DNA from: Uranotaenia lowii
Lineage: Eukaryota > Arthropoda > Insecta > Diptera > Culicidae
Assembly (NCBI RefSeq): GCF_029784155.1
Contig: NC_073693.1
Coordinates: 153,237,442 to 153,301,441, forward strand
Length of the DNA stretch: 64,000 nt
Reading direction: 5' to 3'
Of the stretch, positions 34,675 to 45,757 are shown in pieces. How positions within the stretch are numbered: position 1 is the first letter of the stretch; each line of letters begins with the position of its first letter. The position numbers were made by a program, and so were the translations under genes. The notes below the pieces were generated by a model. It was given only the letters and a program-made list of their open reading frames with translations. It did not search any database and was not told the DNA's origin.

Positions 34675-35252
34675 CAGTGGAGAGATAGAAGAGGGGAGGG
34701 CTTGCATATATTTTTTTGTTCAAAACTCGATAACTTATATAACATATGGTGATACGCATATGTTGCACTTGTACACAAAATTTGGCATGGAAGGGTATTT
34801 TGATATGAGGAATGTTTTTATGATGGTTTGGTACACCTCCTTCATTTCAGTGGAAAAATAGAAAGGGGGGAGGGGTCTCCTTTTTTTTTTGTGCAACCCG
34901 AACACTTATCGATTGAATGGAACCAAATTTGACATATACGGAAAATGTTTTAAGATTATTATACACCCCCTTCATTTCAGTGGGGAGATAGGAAAGGTGG
35001 TGGAGGTCTCCAATGAAAATTTTGGCACAACACGAGAACCAATCAAGCAAATGAAATCAAATTTGGTATAGGAGGGTATTTGAATACGAGAAATGTTTCT
35101 TTGACTATTTGAGACCCCTCCCTCCTTACATTGGGAGGATAGTAATCGAGGAGGGGCGCTGTAATACTTTTTTTGCGTAACTCGAACACTCTTCAAATAA
35201 TCGATCCAAATTTGACATGGGAAGATATTTGAGCACGTACAGTACCGTTCAT

Positions 35253-36302
35253 TATTGTATAGAAATTGGAAGCACGCGCACTGTCACTTCGACTTTGAAC
35301 TTCCCTAACTTTTTACTCTGATGATATTTTTTGATCAATTTTTTTGCGTTAGGTAGATCAACTATCAAACTATTATACAACAAAGCATTCTGGAGTTTAT
35401 GTGGCCTGAGATACAGTAAATAACTCTACGAAAATCGGACTTTTTGGACTTTTCTCATTCAAACTGCAATATCTCAGAAACTGAGCAACATTTGTTATTG
35501 AAATTTTACAGAGTGATTGTTGAAATATAAAGCTAGCATGTCTGAAGTTTTCGAAAAGTTCTATCGATGAGATAAAAAGTTACGCAAGGTGCAATATTTA
35601 AGGCATGAACCTAGAAATGCGATTTCTATAGAATTTTGGACGAATGTTTCCGTAGGAAAATCCTATTTTCTGTTTAACAACCAGTAAATATATTTCAAGT
35701 AAAAAATCAAAACAATGTTGCGAGATTCCGATTTCAAAACACAAATGGAACATTTATTCTATTTTTTCTTTTCTTCATTGCTTTTGCCAGACATTTTTTG
35801 TCTGATTGGTGGATGGAAACGATATTGTTCTCATGGATCGTCCAAAATTCTATAGAAATCGCATTTTTAGGTTCATGCCTGAAATATTGTACCTCGTGTA
35901 GCTTTTGATCCCATAGATACAACTTTTCGAAAACTTCAGACATGCTAGCTTTATATTTCAACAATCACTCTGCAAAATTTCAATAAAAATGAAGCGTAGT
36001 TTCTGAGATATTGCAGTTGAATGAGAAAAGTCCAAAAAGTCGGATTTTCGTAGAATTACTGTATCTCAGGCCACACAAACTTCAGAAAGCTCAAATTTTG
36101 TGAAATAATAGTGTGATAGTTGATGTACCTAACGCTTTTTTTTTTATTTATTTGATCATAGGGATTTTAACATCTATGGGGTCATTCATCCCTCTGTACC
36201 TAACGCAAAAAATTTGATCAAAAAATATCATCAGAGTAAAAAGTTATGAAAGTTCAAAGTCAAAGTGACAGTGCGCGTACTTCCAATTTCTATACAATTA
36301 TG
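35253..36302. mobile_element. MULE-like foldback element, about 1.05 kb
   Basis: Arms of about 400 bp are inverted partners, e.g. ttgtatagaaattggaag at left and cttccaatttctatacaa at right. An 11-bp direct repeat GTACCGTTCAT flanks them (35242-35252, 36303-36313). Long terminal repeats with a 9-11 bp duplication fit Mutator-like elements. The right arm was later hit by a 59-bp retro-insertion (36136-36194). Confidence 0.7.
36136..36194 (-). mobile_element. 59-bp truncated retroelement tail
   Basis: Flanked by a perfect 12-bp duplication TGTACCTAACGC (36124-36135, 36195-36206). The insert is a T-run plus atttatttgatcatagggat and onward, i.e. on the minus strand a short 3' UTR ending in an AATAAATAAAA-type tail. 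The left arm of the host foldback shows the empty site. Confidence 0.8.
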
Positions 36303-37349
36303 GTACCGTTCATGGTATGTTTTTTCCAAAACGATTAAGCACCCTTTCTTTTCTAATTGGGAAATACAAAGTGCCAAGGGGGACTCTGAAACATTTTTTT
36401 TGTAAAACTTGAAAACTTATCAAGAAAATGGAACCGAATTTGGCAGGTAAGAATATTTAGATTTTAAGGCACCAGAAATGTTTCTTTGATTATTTGGTAC
36501 CCTCCTATAATTTTAATGTGGAAATAGGAAGTGAAAAGGAGGTCTCTCATACATTTATAAATAACTCGATTTTTTTTGCCAGGAATTTGCCACTTTGTGG
36601 CATTCTTCCCTATAAATAACTAGCAAATTGAACAACGATTTTAGACCTCTCCCGTTTTTTTTCAGTGGGAGAACAAAAAGTGGGGACAGGCTTCCATATA
36701 TTTTTATTTGCGTGACTAAACACTAATCAACAGAAATCGTATTAGCAAAAGAAGGATATTTGAGTACAAAAAGAGCTTTTATGATTATTTGGCACTCCTC
36801 TCTATCCCCCTTTGAGTCGGAACATTCTAAGGAGAGAGAGCAGCTCCTGTATATAAATTTTTTTCATAACTCGAGAACTAATCAAGCAAACTAATTTGGC
36901 ATGGGAATGTATTTGGGATGAGGGCGTTTTTATGATTATTCAAGACCCCTCCCTCTTCTCTTTTCCAGTGGGAAAGAGAAAAATACATTTTTCGTCATAT
37001 CTCGAGAACTCATAAGTTCAATGAAATGCCCATCAGCCTCACAGTGGGGAGGACAGATTCTCTAAAAATATTTTTTGTGTAGCTCAAGAACTAATCCTAC
37101 AAAATCTGTTGTAAAGCTAAAAAACTAATCAAGAAAGTTAAAGCAAATTTGCCAAGGAGACCTCTATTTTCTTCCAGGAGATGGACAGTAAGGGGGCTCC
37201 CATACGAGATTAATATATGTAACAACACGAGAATTTATCAAGCAGGAACCATATTCAACGTGAGAGCATAAGGCCGGAACAAATTTCAAATCCTTCTTTT
37301 GTCTCTCGGAGTTGGAACATCGCGAGGGGGGGGACAATAAAAAATAATG

Positions 37350-37899
37350 CGAAAAACAAATAAATTGGAATAAATTGCACGAAAGCTTGTATGCAACACA
37401 GTTGCATAGAATATCATTGCACAAAACCTAAAAAACATGTAATATTTTATAAGACACGAATGCCGCAGAGATGGTAAAGTGTCTCAAATAAATCAAAAAA
37501 AAAAATGTAATATTTTATCGAAAAATTCAATAAAATCAAGAATACAAAAGGTGGAATAACTTCCATCTTCCAAAATTTGTTTTTATCGTCTTGTAATCTT
37601 TTGGATTCTTGAATCTTTTTTTCGAAATTTACATTAAATCCTTCAAACTTTATTTATTCCCCCCTTCGGGTTTTTGAAAATTTCGAAGGGGGGGGGGGGG
37701 GGGGGGTGACAAAAGAAGAAATTGATATTTGTTCCAGCCTAAATGCATACGAAAAATATTACTTCAATGATTCAGGACGTTTTTTTCAGAGGGGGGGATG
37801 TGAGGGAGTTTTTGTGCATAACTCGAGAAATTTAAAACAATGATTAAAGAAAAAAATTTAGATCAGCTTTTAAAAATTGAAAAAAAAAATCATGTTCGT
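37350..37899. other. AT-rich sequence with poly-G tract
   Basis: A run of about 20 G lies at 37687-37707. Nearby ttccccccttcggg and tttcgaagggggg phrases are complementary, so the tract may sit at the end of a small foldback repeat. No gene. Confidence 0.4.
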
Positions 37900-38499
37900 T
37901 TAACCCTTTCCTTCCCACGAGGTTTTTTACGTTTTAAAAATAGAAATATTGATTTACAGCTAAAGTTCTAGAACAAAAGATGCATAATTTAAGCCTACTT
38001 TAATGATCCATTTGATAAATTTGGGATTTGAGGTGGATCATATGTGCTCCATTGGGAAGATAACAACACATAGGGTTTAAATGAAAAACAGATAATAATT
38101 GCAAAAAACATGGAATAATATCACTTTATTGATCACAAACTAAAACGATCCTATTTGTTAAAAAACTTCTTTGGTATACGCATCCCTCGAAAGTCTTTTT
38201 ATTGAAATATTTGAAATTTTCATTTTTGCTTTGAACAATGGCCGCCATGACACTTTGCGCTAGGAAAACAAAACATGCCGTTTTTCGAGAAAATCACAAA
38301 CTTTTAAAAATATTTCGAGACATGTAGTCAAAAGAGTTCTGGAATTCGTGCGGTGAAGAAATGAGCTGGCAACTGTACCTCGGTTGAAAAAGGTCACGTT
38401 TTTTTCGCGAGATAAGTTTTTGTCGGTTTTTTTTGGTCGAAAAGTGATAGATTGTAGCGGAAACGATAGCGGACGACGACGCGCGAGTCATTTTAGCAT

Positions 38500-40084
38500 T
38501 ATTTATTTATTTACATAGTATTCCGTCTCACGACATAACTTGACGAACATAATTCCTAAAATTCACTCGGTCCATGGCAACCGTTCTCCAATTTCTCGGG
38601 CACCCCACGTTCGCCAGATCACGCTCCACTTGGTCTAACCACCTCGCTCGTTGCGCCCCCGCTCGTCTTGTTCCTACCGGATTCGTGGCAAACACCTGTT
38701 TTGCAGGACAGTCGTCCGGCATTCTCGCAACATGTCCCGCCCAGCGTATCCGGCCAGCCTTCACCACCTTCTGGATACTGGGTTCGCCGTAGAGTCGCGC
38801 GAGCTCGTGGTTCATCCTTCGCCTCCACATTCCGTTCTCCTGTACGCCGCCAAAGATGGTTCTTAACACTCGTCGCTCGAATACCCCGAGTGTACGCAGG
38901 TCCTCCTCGAGCAATATCCATGTCTCGTGCCCGTAGAGAACAACCGGTCTAATAAGCGTCATATACAGGTTACACTTCGTGCGAGGGCAAAGTCTTCTCG
39001 ACCGCAGTTGCTTGTGGAGTCCATAGTAGGCACGACTTCCGCTGATAATTCGCCTCCGGATCTCACGGCTGGTGTCATTGTCTGCGGTCACCAGTGAGCC
39101 GAGATAGACAAAGTCTTCGACTATCTCCAGCTCGTCGCCGTCGATCGTGACCTTGTTATTACTGGACAAGCGGGTTCGGTCGGTCTCGGATCCGCAGGCC
39201 AGCATGTACTTCGTCTTGGACGTATTAATCATCAACCCAATCCTTCCTGCTTCGCGTTTCAGTTTGCGGTAGATCTCCTCCACCGCCGCAGATGATCTGC
39301 CGACTATATCAATGTCATCGGCAAAGCAGATAAGTTGACTGGATCTGTTGAAAATCGTGCCCCGCATTTCGCCCACCGCTCGTCGAATAACACCTTCTAG
39401 CGCCACGTTGAACATCATGCAGGATAGACCATCACCTTGTCGAAGCCCCCTGCGCGATTCGAATGAACTCGACAATTCACCCGAAATCCGCACACAGCAC
39501 TGCGTTCCATCCATCGTCGCCTTGATCAGTCTGATTAGCTTCCCGGAAAAGCCGTTCTCGTCCATGATTTTCCATAGCTCGTTACGGTCGATCGTGTCGT
39601 ATGCGGCTTTGAAGTCGATGAATAGATGATGCGTAGGGACTTGGTGTTCACGGCATTTTTGGAGGATTTGCCGTAATGTGAATATCTGGTCCGTCGTAGA
39701 CCGTCCCTCCATGAAGCCGGCCTGATGACTTCCCACGAATCTGTTTGCTTGTGGCGTGAGGCGGCGGAGTAGGATTCGGGACAACACTTTGTAGGCGGCA
39801 TTGAGGACAGTGATCGCTCGGTAGTTCTCACAGTCCAATTTGTCGCCCTTCTTGTAGATGGGGCATATTACCCCTTCCTTCCACTCCTCCGGTAGCTGTT
39901 CTATGTCCCAGATCCGGATTATCAACCGGTGTAGGCAATCGGCCAACCTGTCCGGGCCCATTTTGATGAGTTCAGCTGCGATGCCATCCTTCCCAGCCGA
40001 CTTGTTTCTATTCAGCTGGCGAATGGCTTCCTTAACTTCACTCATCGTTGGGAGTGGCTCCTCTTCGTCGTTGGCTACGCCGGC
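38500..40084 (-). mobile_element. 5'-truncated LINE with intact RT frame
   Basis: An 11-bp target duplication CATTTTAGCAT (38489-38499, 40085-40095) and an A/T-rich 3' tail (aaataaataaataat on minus) at 38500-38512 mark a target-primed insertion. The endonuclease and 5' region are missing. It sits in the 5' UTR of the gag-only LINE. Confidence 0.88.
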
Positions 40085-40087
40085 CAT
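38528..40087 (-). CDS. LINE reverse transcriptase, 519-codon open frame
   Basis: Uninterrupted RT with connection and C-terminal domains, which would copy LINE RNA into DNA at a nicked target. Landmarks: KSAGKDGIAAELIKM (residues 29-43), HLFIDFKAAYD with the first catalytic Asp at 158, GLRQGDGLSCMMFN (214-227), the catalytic CFADDIDIV (254-262), YLGSLVTADND, RPVVLYGHETWILLEEDL and FERRVLRTIFGG, then RIRWAGHVARM near the C-terminus. The apurinic endonuclease expected upstream is absent through 5' truncation. The ATG itself falls in the duplicated target site, so the first codon comes from host sequence. The family is RTE-like or related; a decayed sister is at 31750-32880. Confidence 0.9.
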   Translation of the reverse strand: MAGVANDEEEPLPTMSEVKEAIRQLNRNKSAGKDGIAAELIKMGPDRLADCLHRLIIRIWDIEQLPEEWKEGVICPIYKKGDKLDCENYRAITVLNAAYKVLSRILLRRLTPQANRFVGSHQAGFMEGRSTTDQIFTLRQILQKCREHQVPTHHLFIDFKAAYDTIDRNELWKIMDENGFSGKLIRLIKATMDGTQCCVRISGELSSSFESRRGLRQGDGLSCMMFNVALEGVIRRAVGEMRGTIFNRSSQLICFADDIDIVGRSSAAVEEIYRKLKREAGRIGLMINTSKTKYMLACGSETDRTRLSSNNKVTIDGDELEIVEDFVYLGSLVTADNDTSREIRRRIISGSRAYYGLHKQLRSRRLCPRTKCNLYMTLIRPVVLYGHETWILLEEDLRTLGVFERRVLRTIFGGVQENGMWRRRMNHELARLYGEPSIQKVVKAGRIRWAGHVARMPDDCPAKQVFATNPVGTRRAGAQRARWLDQVERDLANVGCPRNWRTVAMDRVNFRNYVRQVMS

Positions 40088-40196
40088 TTTAGCATAAAAC
40101 AGTTGAATTACTTCGAAACAAGTGCTATATTAGTGGAAATTCCGAAAATAATTTCCTGTCGGCCCGCCATCTTGGAATGGTGTAGCTTGGCATAGG

Positions 40197-41666
40197 ATGA
40201 ACGGAGAAAAAATGGAGGTTTCCATGGGATTTGCGAGTGGACAGATTCCCCATCCCCCCAAACCACCTGATCCCACCCCGAAGCCAACATTCTTGCCAGA
40301 TCAACGGAAACCGGAACCTGAAAAAGAGAAAATGAATTTCACATACAACTCTCAGGATCAACTGCCTTTTCGAGTTTATGTGGAGAAGGGAGTAGTAGAA
40401 GAAGGAGCCAAAAGTTCAAACCACCCTGACTTAGCTGGAATAAATAAGATTTCTGTAGGCCGAATGCTTCGCAGGATATTCGGTGTAGAGAATGCTGTGT
40501 CGGAGATAAAAAACGCCGGAAAACGAAAAGTGATGGTCTATTTGACCGATCACAACTCTGCTAACCGTTTGATACAGAGCGAAATAGTCAAAACTTATGG
40601 ATATAAGGCCTATGTCCCGAAACATCTTTTAACAGTAACAGGGGTCATCTCGGACGTCCCAACTGAGATAAACAATAATGACATCCTACAGGATATTCAA
40701 AGCGCGGTTCCTGTAATGGATGTTTACAGGCTCAATCGTTTTGAGAACAATAAGCCCACACCAACCAATCGGGTTAAAATCACCTTTCGGACAAACCGTC
40801 TTCCGGAAACAATCAAGCTGTACTGCTGTGTACTCAAAGTAACTCCATACTACCGTAAAGCAATATTGTGCCTCAATTGCTTACGGTACAACCATAAGGC
40901 TGAAGACTGCAGAAGCGCCAAACGATGTTCCACCTGTGGAGAGCAGCACCTAGATGGAAAATTCGACGATTGCCAAAAGAAACCCTTCTGCCTATATTGC
41001 AAAACAGAACACAGCACAACCGACGTGAAGTGTCCGGAGAAGACCCGCCAGAACACCTTGAAAGCAGTAATGGCGAAACACGGGCTTACATTCCTGGAAG
41101 CCAGAGAAAAATTTACAATACCAACGTCCAACCAGTACAATGCGTTGTTAGAATTTGTAGATTCACCAACCCCACAGGAGAGCTTCGCCAAAACAGTTAC
41201 CAAGAATGTCCCAATGAGAAAGGTGGAAAATAAACGACATCCCATAGCACAACCCGCCTACAAAGTCAACGACGAACTTTCCCGTAAGCGCGCCAGGAGT
41301 GATAAAGAGCCAGAGATAATGGGAACCTGTTTAAATAACCCGGAGAGAGTCGGAGACAAGGAACGATGGGTAACAGCACTGACCGCAGGTAAGCGCAAAG
41401 AAAATAATACGACAGGAGAACAGTTGGAGATAGTTCAAAAAAAAGTAAGACAGCAGTCGCAGCAATCTGATCCGCAACAACCCAAAAAATACCACCTTAT
41501 TGACATTCAGGAACACATCATGAGGCTTTACACTGCAATCATGAACGACGCTCAGGCCAAAGGCCAGGTCCGGGAAAACATTAAGGATATTGCGAAACAA
41601 TTCTTACCTTTTGATATGATCCATAACCCTGAAATTTTGGAAAATTCTATAACAAACACCCAATAA
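40197..41666 (+). CDS. LINE ORF1 (gag-like nucleic-acid-binding protein), 489 aa
   Basis: Intact frame from ATG. A proline-rich basic leader (1-45) is followed by an RRM-like region (about 55-215). Three CCHC zinc knuckles come next: 225-238 (CLNCLRYNHKAEDC), 244-259 (CSTCGEQH...C) and 265-279 (CLYCKTEH...C), then a polar, glutamine-rich C-terminal region. This arrangement is typical of ORF1 proteins of I/Jockey-group LINEs, which coat the element RNA. No ORF2 follows: only about 230 bp of non-coding sequence before the next insertion. An open frame without a partner polymerase suggests recent non-autonomous mobility. Confidence 0.88.
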   Translation: MNGEKMEVSMGFASGQIPHPPKPPDPTPKPTFLPDQRKPEPEKEKMNFTYNSQDQLPFRVYVEKGVVEEGAKSSNHPDLAGINKISVGRMLRRIFGVENAVSEIKNAGKRKVMVYLTDHNSANRLIQSEIVKTYGYKAYVPKHLLTVTGVISDVPTEINNNDILQDIQSAVPVMDVYRLNRFENNKPTPTNRVKITFRTNRLPETIKLYCCVLKVTPYYRKAILCLNCLRYNHKAEDCRSAKRCSTCGEQHLDGKFDDCQKKPFCLYCKTEHSTTDVKCPEKTRQNTLKAVMAKHGLTFLEAREKFTIPTSNQYNALLEFVDSPTPQESFAKTVTKNVPMRKVENKRHPIAQPAYKVNDELSRKRARSDKEPEIMGTCLNNPERVGDKERWVTALTAGKRKENNTTGEQLEIVQKKVRQQSQQSDPQQPKKYHLIDIQEHIMRLYTAIMNDAQAKGQVRENIKDIAKQFLPFDMIHNPEILENSITNTQ

Positions 41667-41895
41667 TTTCTGCATTACATTATCCTACACGATTTGATAC
41701 ATATTTTAATATAACCATCTGAAAATTATACAAATACTATTGTATTACTAAAAACCATCGAAAAAGTACACGCCAAGGAAGTCGCATTAAAAAGGTTTAA
41801 GTACGAAAATCTATAAACCTCATCAAATATGCAACATACTAATGCTGGGCATATGCTCTCGTCACCGGTCCCATTGAAACAGTCTGCATCATACA

Positions 41896-43384
41896 CACGC
41901 TCATTTTCATTAAACCATTTTCGAATGAAAAATATCCATTTTTTAGTTTTTTCTGCAGAACTTCCAATATGGGTATTTTTCATGAATATTTCATGTTACA
42001 ATTTTAACCATATTCTGACTTTTGGATTATTAACCAAAAAAAGAATGAAAATTTAACCTCAATCGAAAAAAAACATTGTATAATGGCAAAGTTGTACGCG
42101 TTGTTCGGAAGTTTTTATTCGATATCGGATGGATTTCACTGGAAGGGTTAAAATTATTTCAATTGTAGGATCAAATAACATAGCACACCCGCTGCTGGAA
42201 GGTAATTCATTGCTAATATTATCCTTGAATTCGACAGGTAACAAAATTTATTTGTAGGAAACTTATGACCGATCTTCAATACCATTCTTCCTTTCATAGT
42301 CAGCTAACAGGTGCTATGGCCATCCTGTTTAGGATCACAAAAATGCCCCCAGGTACATTCTACAGCGGGCTACCGCTGGCAGGCAATATGTGGATCGTCA
42401 GCAGTTCCGCTTTTAACGGAAGTAAACTCCGCGTTAAGTCAGAAAGAAAAACTGGCATTGCAAAATCGCAAATGCACAACAAAATCATGTGTCCCTGCCA
42501 AGAAGACTCCGAGGGCAATCAAACAAGTGGCCCCGTTGGGAACGAAAATTGGTAACATATTTTCTGACATATGTTTCATTTATTACATATATTTCATTTA
42601 ATTTTAGGACGTCGAAATTCTAGTGTTAGTACAATTGTCATCAAAAGCATAACAGGTCACCACTTCCAGCGCAGCTGTTAGCGTTTCCTGTTTTGACTTC
42701 GCTGCTGGCCAGCGATACAAAAATTTGGCCTCAGGAACAGTAAACGTACCTTCTGAAAAGATGAACATGTTTTGGTACCCCGTACGCTACTTCCAGGAGC
42801 CGATTCATCAACTACAAGCTACTTCCTCTTGCGCCACGTTCACCGATGATGGCTTCACATCCTGTACCAGATACCAGTGCCAACAATCATCCGGCCCAAA
42901 TAAATCTGAAAGCACCTAAAAAGAACGTCCTCCAGTCAGCCAATCCGTTTGAAGGTTTCCATTTGTCTAGGCCCTACAGCAAGCTTCAGGGAACAGTTTG
43001 CAGTGAGCCTATTCTACAACTGCTGGCACAAAATCAATGTACTGTCCCAGAAGGACTTTGATTCCTGTCGTCAAAAAGTTATTTAGAATAAAAATATGCT
43101 AAATACTATCACCAATCTTTTCTTTGCTTTTGCGATTGAACGAAAAATGTATAACAAAACCTCATGAATCTAAAAAAGCAGCTCATTTGAATTTCGGTTG
43201 AAAAATAACCATTTTTCAACTTCTCCTCCAGAATCCCATTCGGTTGAAAAATAACCATATTCGAACTTCTCCCCTAGAAGTCATTTTATGACTTCTCATG
43301 GAGAACTCATAAAATGACATTTCCCGGGAAAAGGTCAAAAATGGTTATTTTTGAAACATAAATGGTTTAATAATTTCTAGCGTG
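41896..43384. mobile_element. CACGCT terminal-repeat element A, 1.49 kb, with cargo ORFs
   Basis: Starts cacgctcattttcattaaac and ends aaatggtttaataatttctagcgtg-like, so the ends are inverted partners (CACGCT...AGCGTG). The right 190 bp (43190-43384) is about 80% identical to 47295-47490 of element B. The interior shows gene-like features: a frame ending near 42680 through a 56-bp intron (donor gtaaca at 42552, acceptor tttag at 42607), and further frames to 43061 followed by AATAAA near 43087. No transposase domain recognised. Confidence 0.6.
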
Positions 43385-43719
43385 CACGCTCATTTTCTTA
43401 TAACCATTTATGGTTCTTAAATAACCATTTTATGATGTTTACTTCAAAATCGCCAATACAGGGCTGGTAGCGGTTTGACAATGAAATAGTAGGGACTTTA
43501 GTGACCAAAATTTGAAAAAAAGTGACCAAATAGTGACTTTGAGGATCGAAAAAAGTGACCAAATAGTGACTATGTAGAACGAAAAAAAATAACTTTGAAG
43601 TACAAAAAATGTGACCAGTCAGGCCCGTGCGATGGACCCTTCCGGGGGGGTTTTCAAAATTCAAATAAAATTAATAACAATACCAAAAATAAACAATTGA
43701 AAAGGAAAGGGTTTTCTTA

Positions 43720-43905
43720 AGCCTAGTCCACACTAGGCAACTTGGACTGCGATTTCGGTTGCTGAGACTTATTTATGTTTACATCTTGGTTGCTGAAGGT
43801 CTCCCATACTAGTCGGGAGACATGAGACGAGACGAATTCAAATGTAAACATAAACAAGTCTCAGCAACCGAAATCGCAGTCCAAGTTGCCTAGTGTGGAC
43901 TAGGC
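43720..43905. repeat. Small perfect-arm inverted repeat (stem about 60 bp)
   Basis: The arm agcctagtccacactaggca, followed by an aacttggactgcgatttcgg continuation (43719-43785), is complementary to 43840-43907. About 50 bp lie between the arms. It is a compact hairpin-forming MITE-like unit inside the 3-kb hAT element. Confidence 0.7.
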
Positions 43906-45367
43906 TTTACACCATTTGTCACTCACAAAATTTTGGAAACTTATTACAATGAATGTTTCAAATTTTCGATAAGTCAAGAAAGTAAGAAATAAATTAATTT
44001 CAAAAGAATTTCTTAGCAAATTTAAAATTAAAAAATATCTGAATTCTAAAATAAATGTCAAATCTTGTACAAAACTTAGCATGAATAGATGTTAGGAAAA
44101 TGATAATAATTGTTAATTTTTATTCATCTAAATTAGAATTATTTCCTCATTTTTAACTGGAAGTTTAGTGAGAAATTCCGCTGTAATTTTTTAATTTGAA
44201 CAAAAAATATTTAATCACGATTTAAAATGTAAATTACCAATTACTGAATAAGAAATTAATTTTGAACAGAAATTGATTAAATTCTTTGATGTTTTAATTT
44301 AATTTTATAAAAAGAAGAATATATTTATAATTATTTTAAAAGTGCCAGTTATAGAAGCCAGACTTAAAACCTTTAATAAAGTAAAATGCTCCATGTTCAA
44401 CTACACTGACAAAGAAATGTTAGTAAATGAGTAATTATGTGAATGATAAAAACTGATAAAAAATTAAAAATAATGAGTTCAAAACTTTTGTTATTAATAT
44501 TCAAAGCACAAATCAAGTTAGTTAACACTGCGTATTAAAATTTATTTTTAAAGTTGCTACTTAGAACAATTCTTCAAACTTTTTAGATAATTTTAAAAAT
44601 CATGATCGATCCAAAAAACATGATTTCATATAAAAAATATTAATAAAAAGTGTTTAAATTTTCAATCGTAGGTTTTTAAGCTTTTAATTACAAGCTCTGA
44701 GTATTTTGTTTCTTTTGATTAAAATATTGGGTCCTGAAAGAACAGAAGGTTGAAATTATGTTTTATTATTAAAAATTTGGAGTTAAAGGCTTATGGTTGA
44801 AGAACACGAAAATTCAGAATTTAAAAACAAGGAAACAATTGTTAAAAATGTCTTAAAAATTTAAAAAGTTTGATTGAAAAAAATCCGGCAAGTTGATTAG
44901 AAAATTGACAAAAAAAAACGTACAATAAAATTCGGTAAATTTATTTGAAAATTGAAAAAACAATATGAAAATAAAAAATAATAGTTTTTAAAAACATTTC
45001 AGGAAGAGTTTTTTCAATAAACATGTTTCACCATAACCATTTTGGTGCTTATTTTTTTAATTATTGATTTGGTAAATAGTGTCCTCAACTAGAAATTTCG
45101 TCAAATTCGGCCGAACACATTTAGTTTTGGTGATAAAGAGTTTAGTACTAGTAAAATTGATAGATAACTGATTATGGAAAAAGGTCATTACAAGTATTTT
45201 TGATATCACAGCAGAAAGTGTAAAAAAAAACTTGATTCTATTTAAAACTCATTAATTCATATAAAACTTTTATTTCTAAATAATATGTTTTTGATTTGAG
45301 TTTTTGTAAAAAGAAAGTGCAGAAACTTCTCTAAAGATTTTAAAATATTTTCAAAGTCATTTCAATA

Positions 45368-45757
45368 ACAAACCCACCGTACGAGGAAAGGTGTGCTCTG
45401 ATATGTCTAACCTCACTCGAAAAGCGGCGCGTCGAACTGCAGCAAGGTTTTATATTCGACACATTGACCAACCGTATTGACTGTGCTTACATTCTACAAC
45501 GTGTTAACATTTATGTACCAACGAGAACACTTCGACAACGTCAGTTTCTTTCAATTCCTCACCACCGTACTGCCTATGGCCAAAACCACCCTATTGACAA
45601 GTGTTGTGAACTTTTTAATTAAGTGTTTAGGTTGTTTAATTTTAATATGTGCAAACGTCGTTTTAAAATAGGCTTAAGAAGAATTTCCTAGTTTTTAAGT
45701 CATCAGTCTGTACGGTAATTAAACCAAAGACGAAATAAATAATAATAAATATAAAAG
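45368..45757 (+). mobile_element. LINE 3' end fragment (Jockey/CR1 group)
   Basis: A frame from about 45370 to a stop near 45615 reads as the extreme C-terminus of a LINE pol: YEERCALICLTSLEKRR, then LTNRIDCAYILQRVNIYVPT and HRTAYGQNHPIDKCCELFN before the stop. It ends in an A/T-rich tail (aaataaataataataaatat). It is 5'-truncated. It differs in detail from the LINEs at 16.1, 25.1 and 57.8 kb but shares the domain. Confidence 0.8.

Larger units (their letters stand above)
32900..37350 (+). repeat. Diverged tandem array, about 150-bp units
   Basis: About a dozen copies of a unit with the order: T-run, gcataactcgagaactaatc, aagcaaatggaaccaaattt, ggtatttgaatacgagaaat, gagacccctccctcctt, cagtggggagatagga. 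Unit starts are near 33060, 34700, 34880, 35014, 35165, 36393, 36550, 36700, 36862, 36985, 37068 and 37215, so spacing is roughly 80-180 bp. Two foldback elements (33176-34674, 35253-36302) were inserted into it. Confidence 0.8.

Noticed and set aside
42265..42919. A single continuous protein in element A
   Set aside because: The best frames (42311-42551 plus a downstream exon to about 42680, then 42762-42919 and up to 43061) do not join without shifts, so I describe cargo-like frames rather than one gene.
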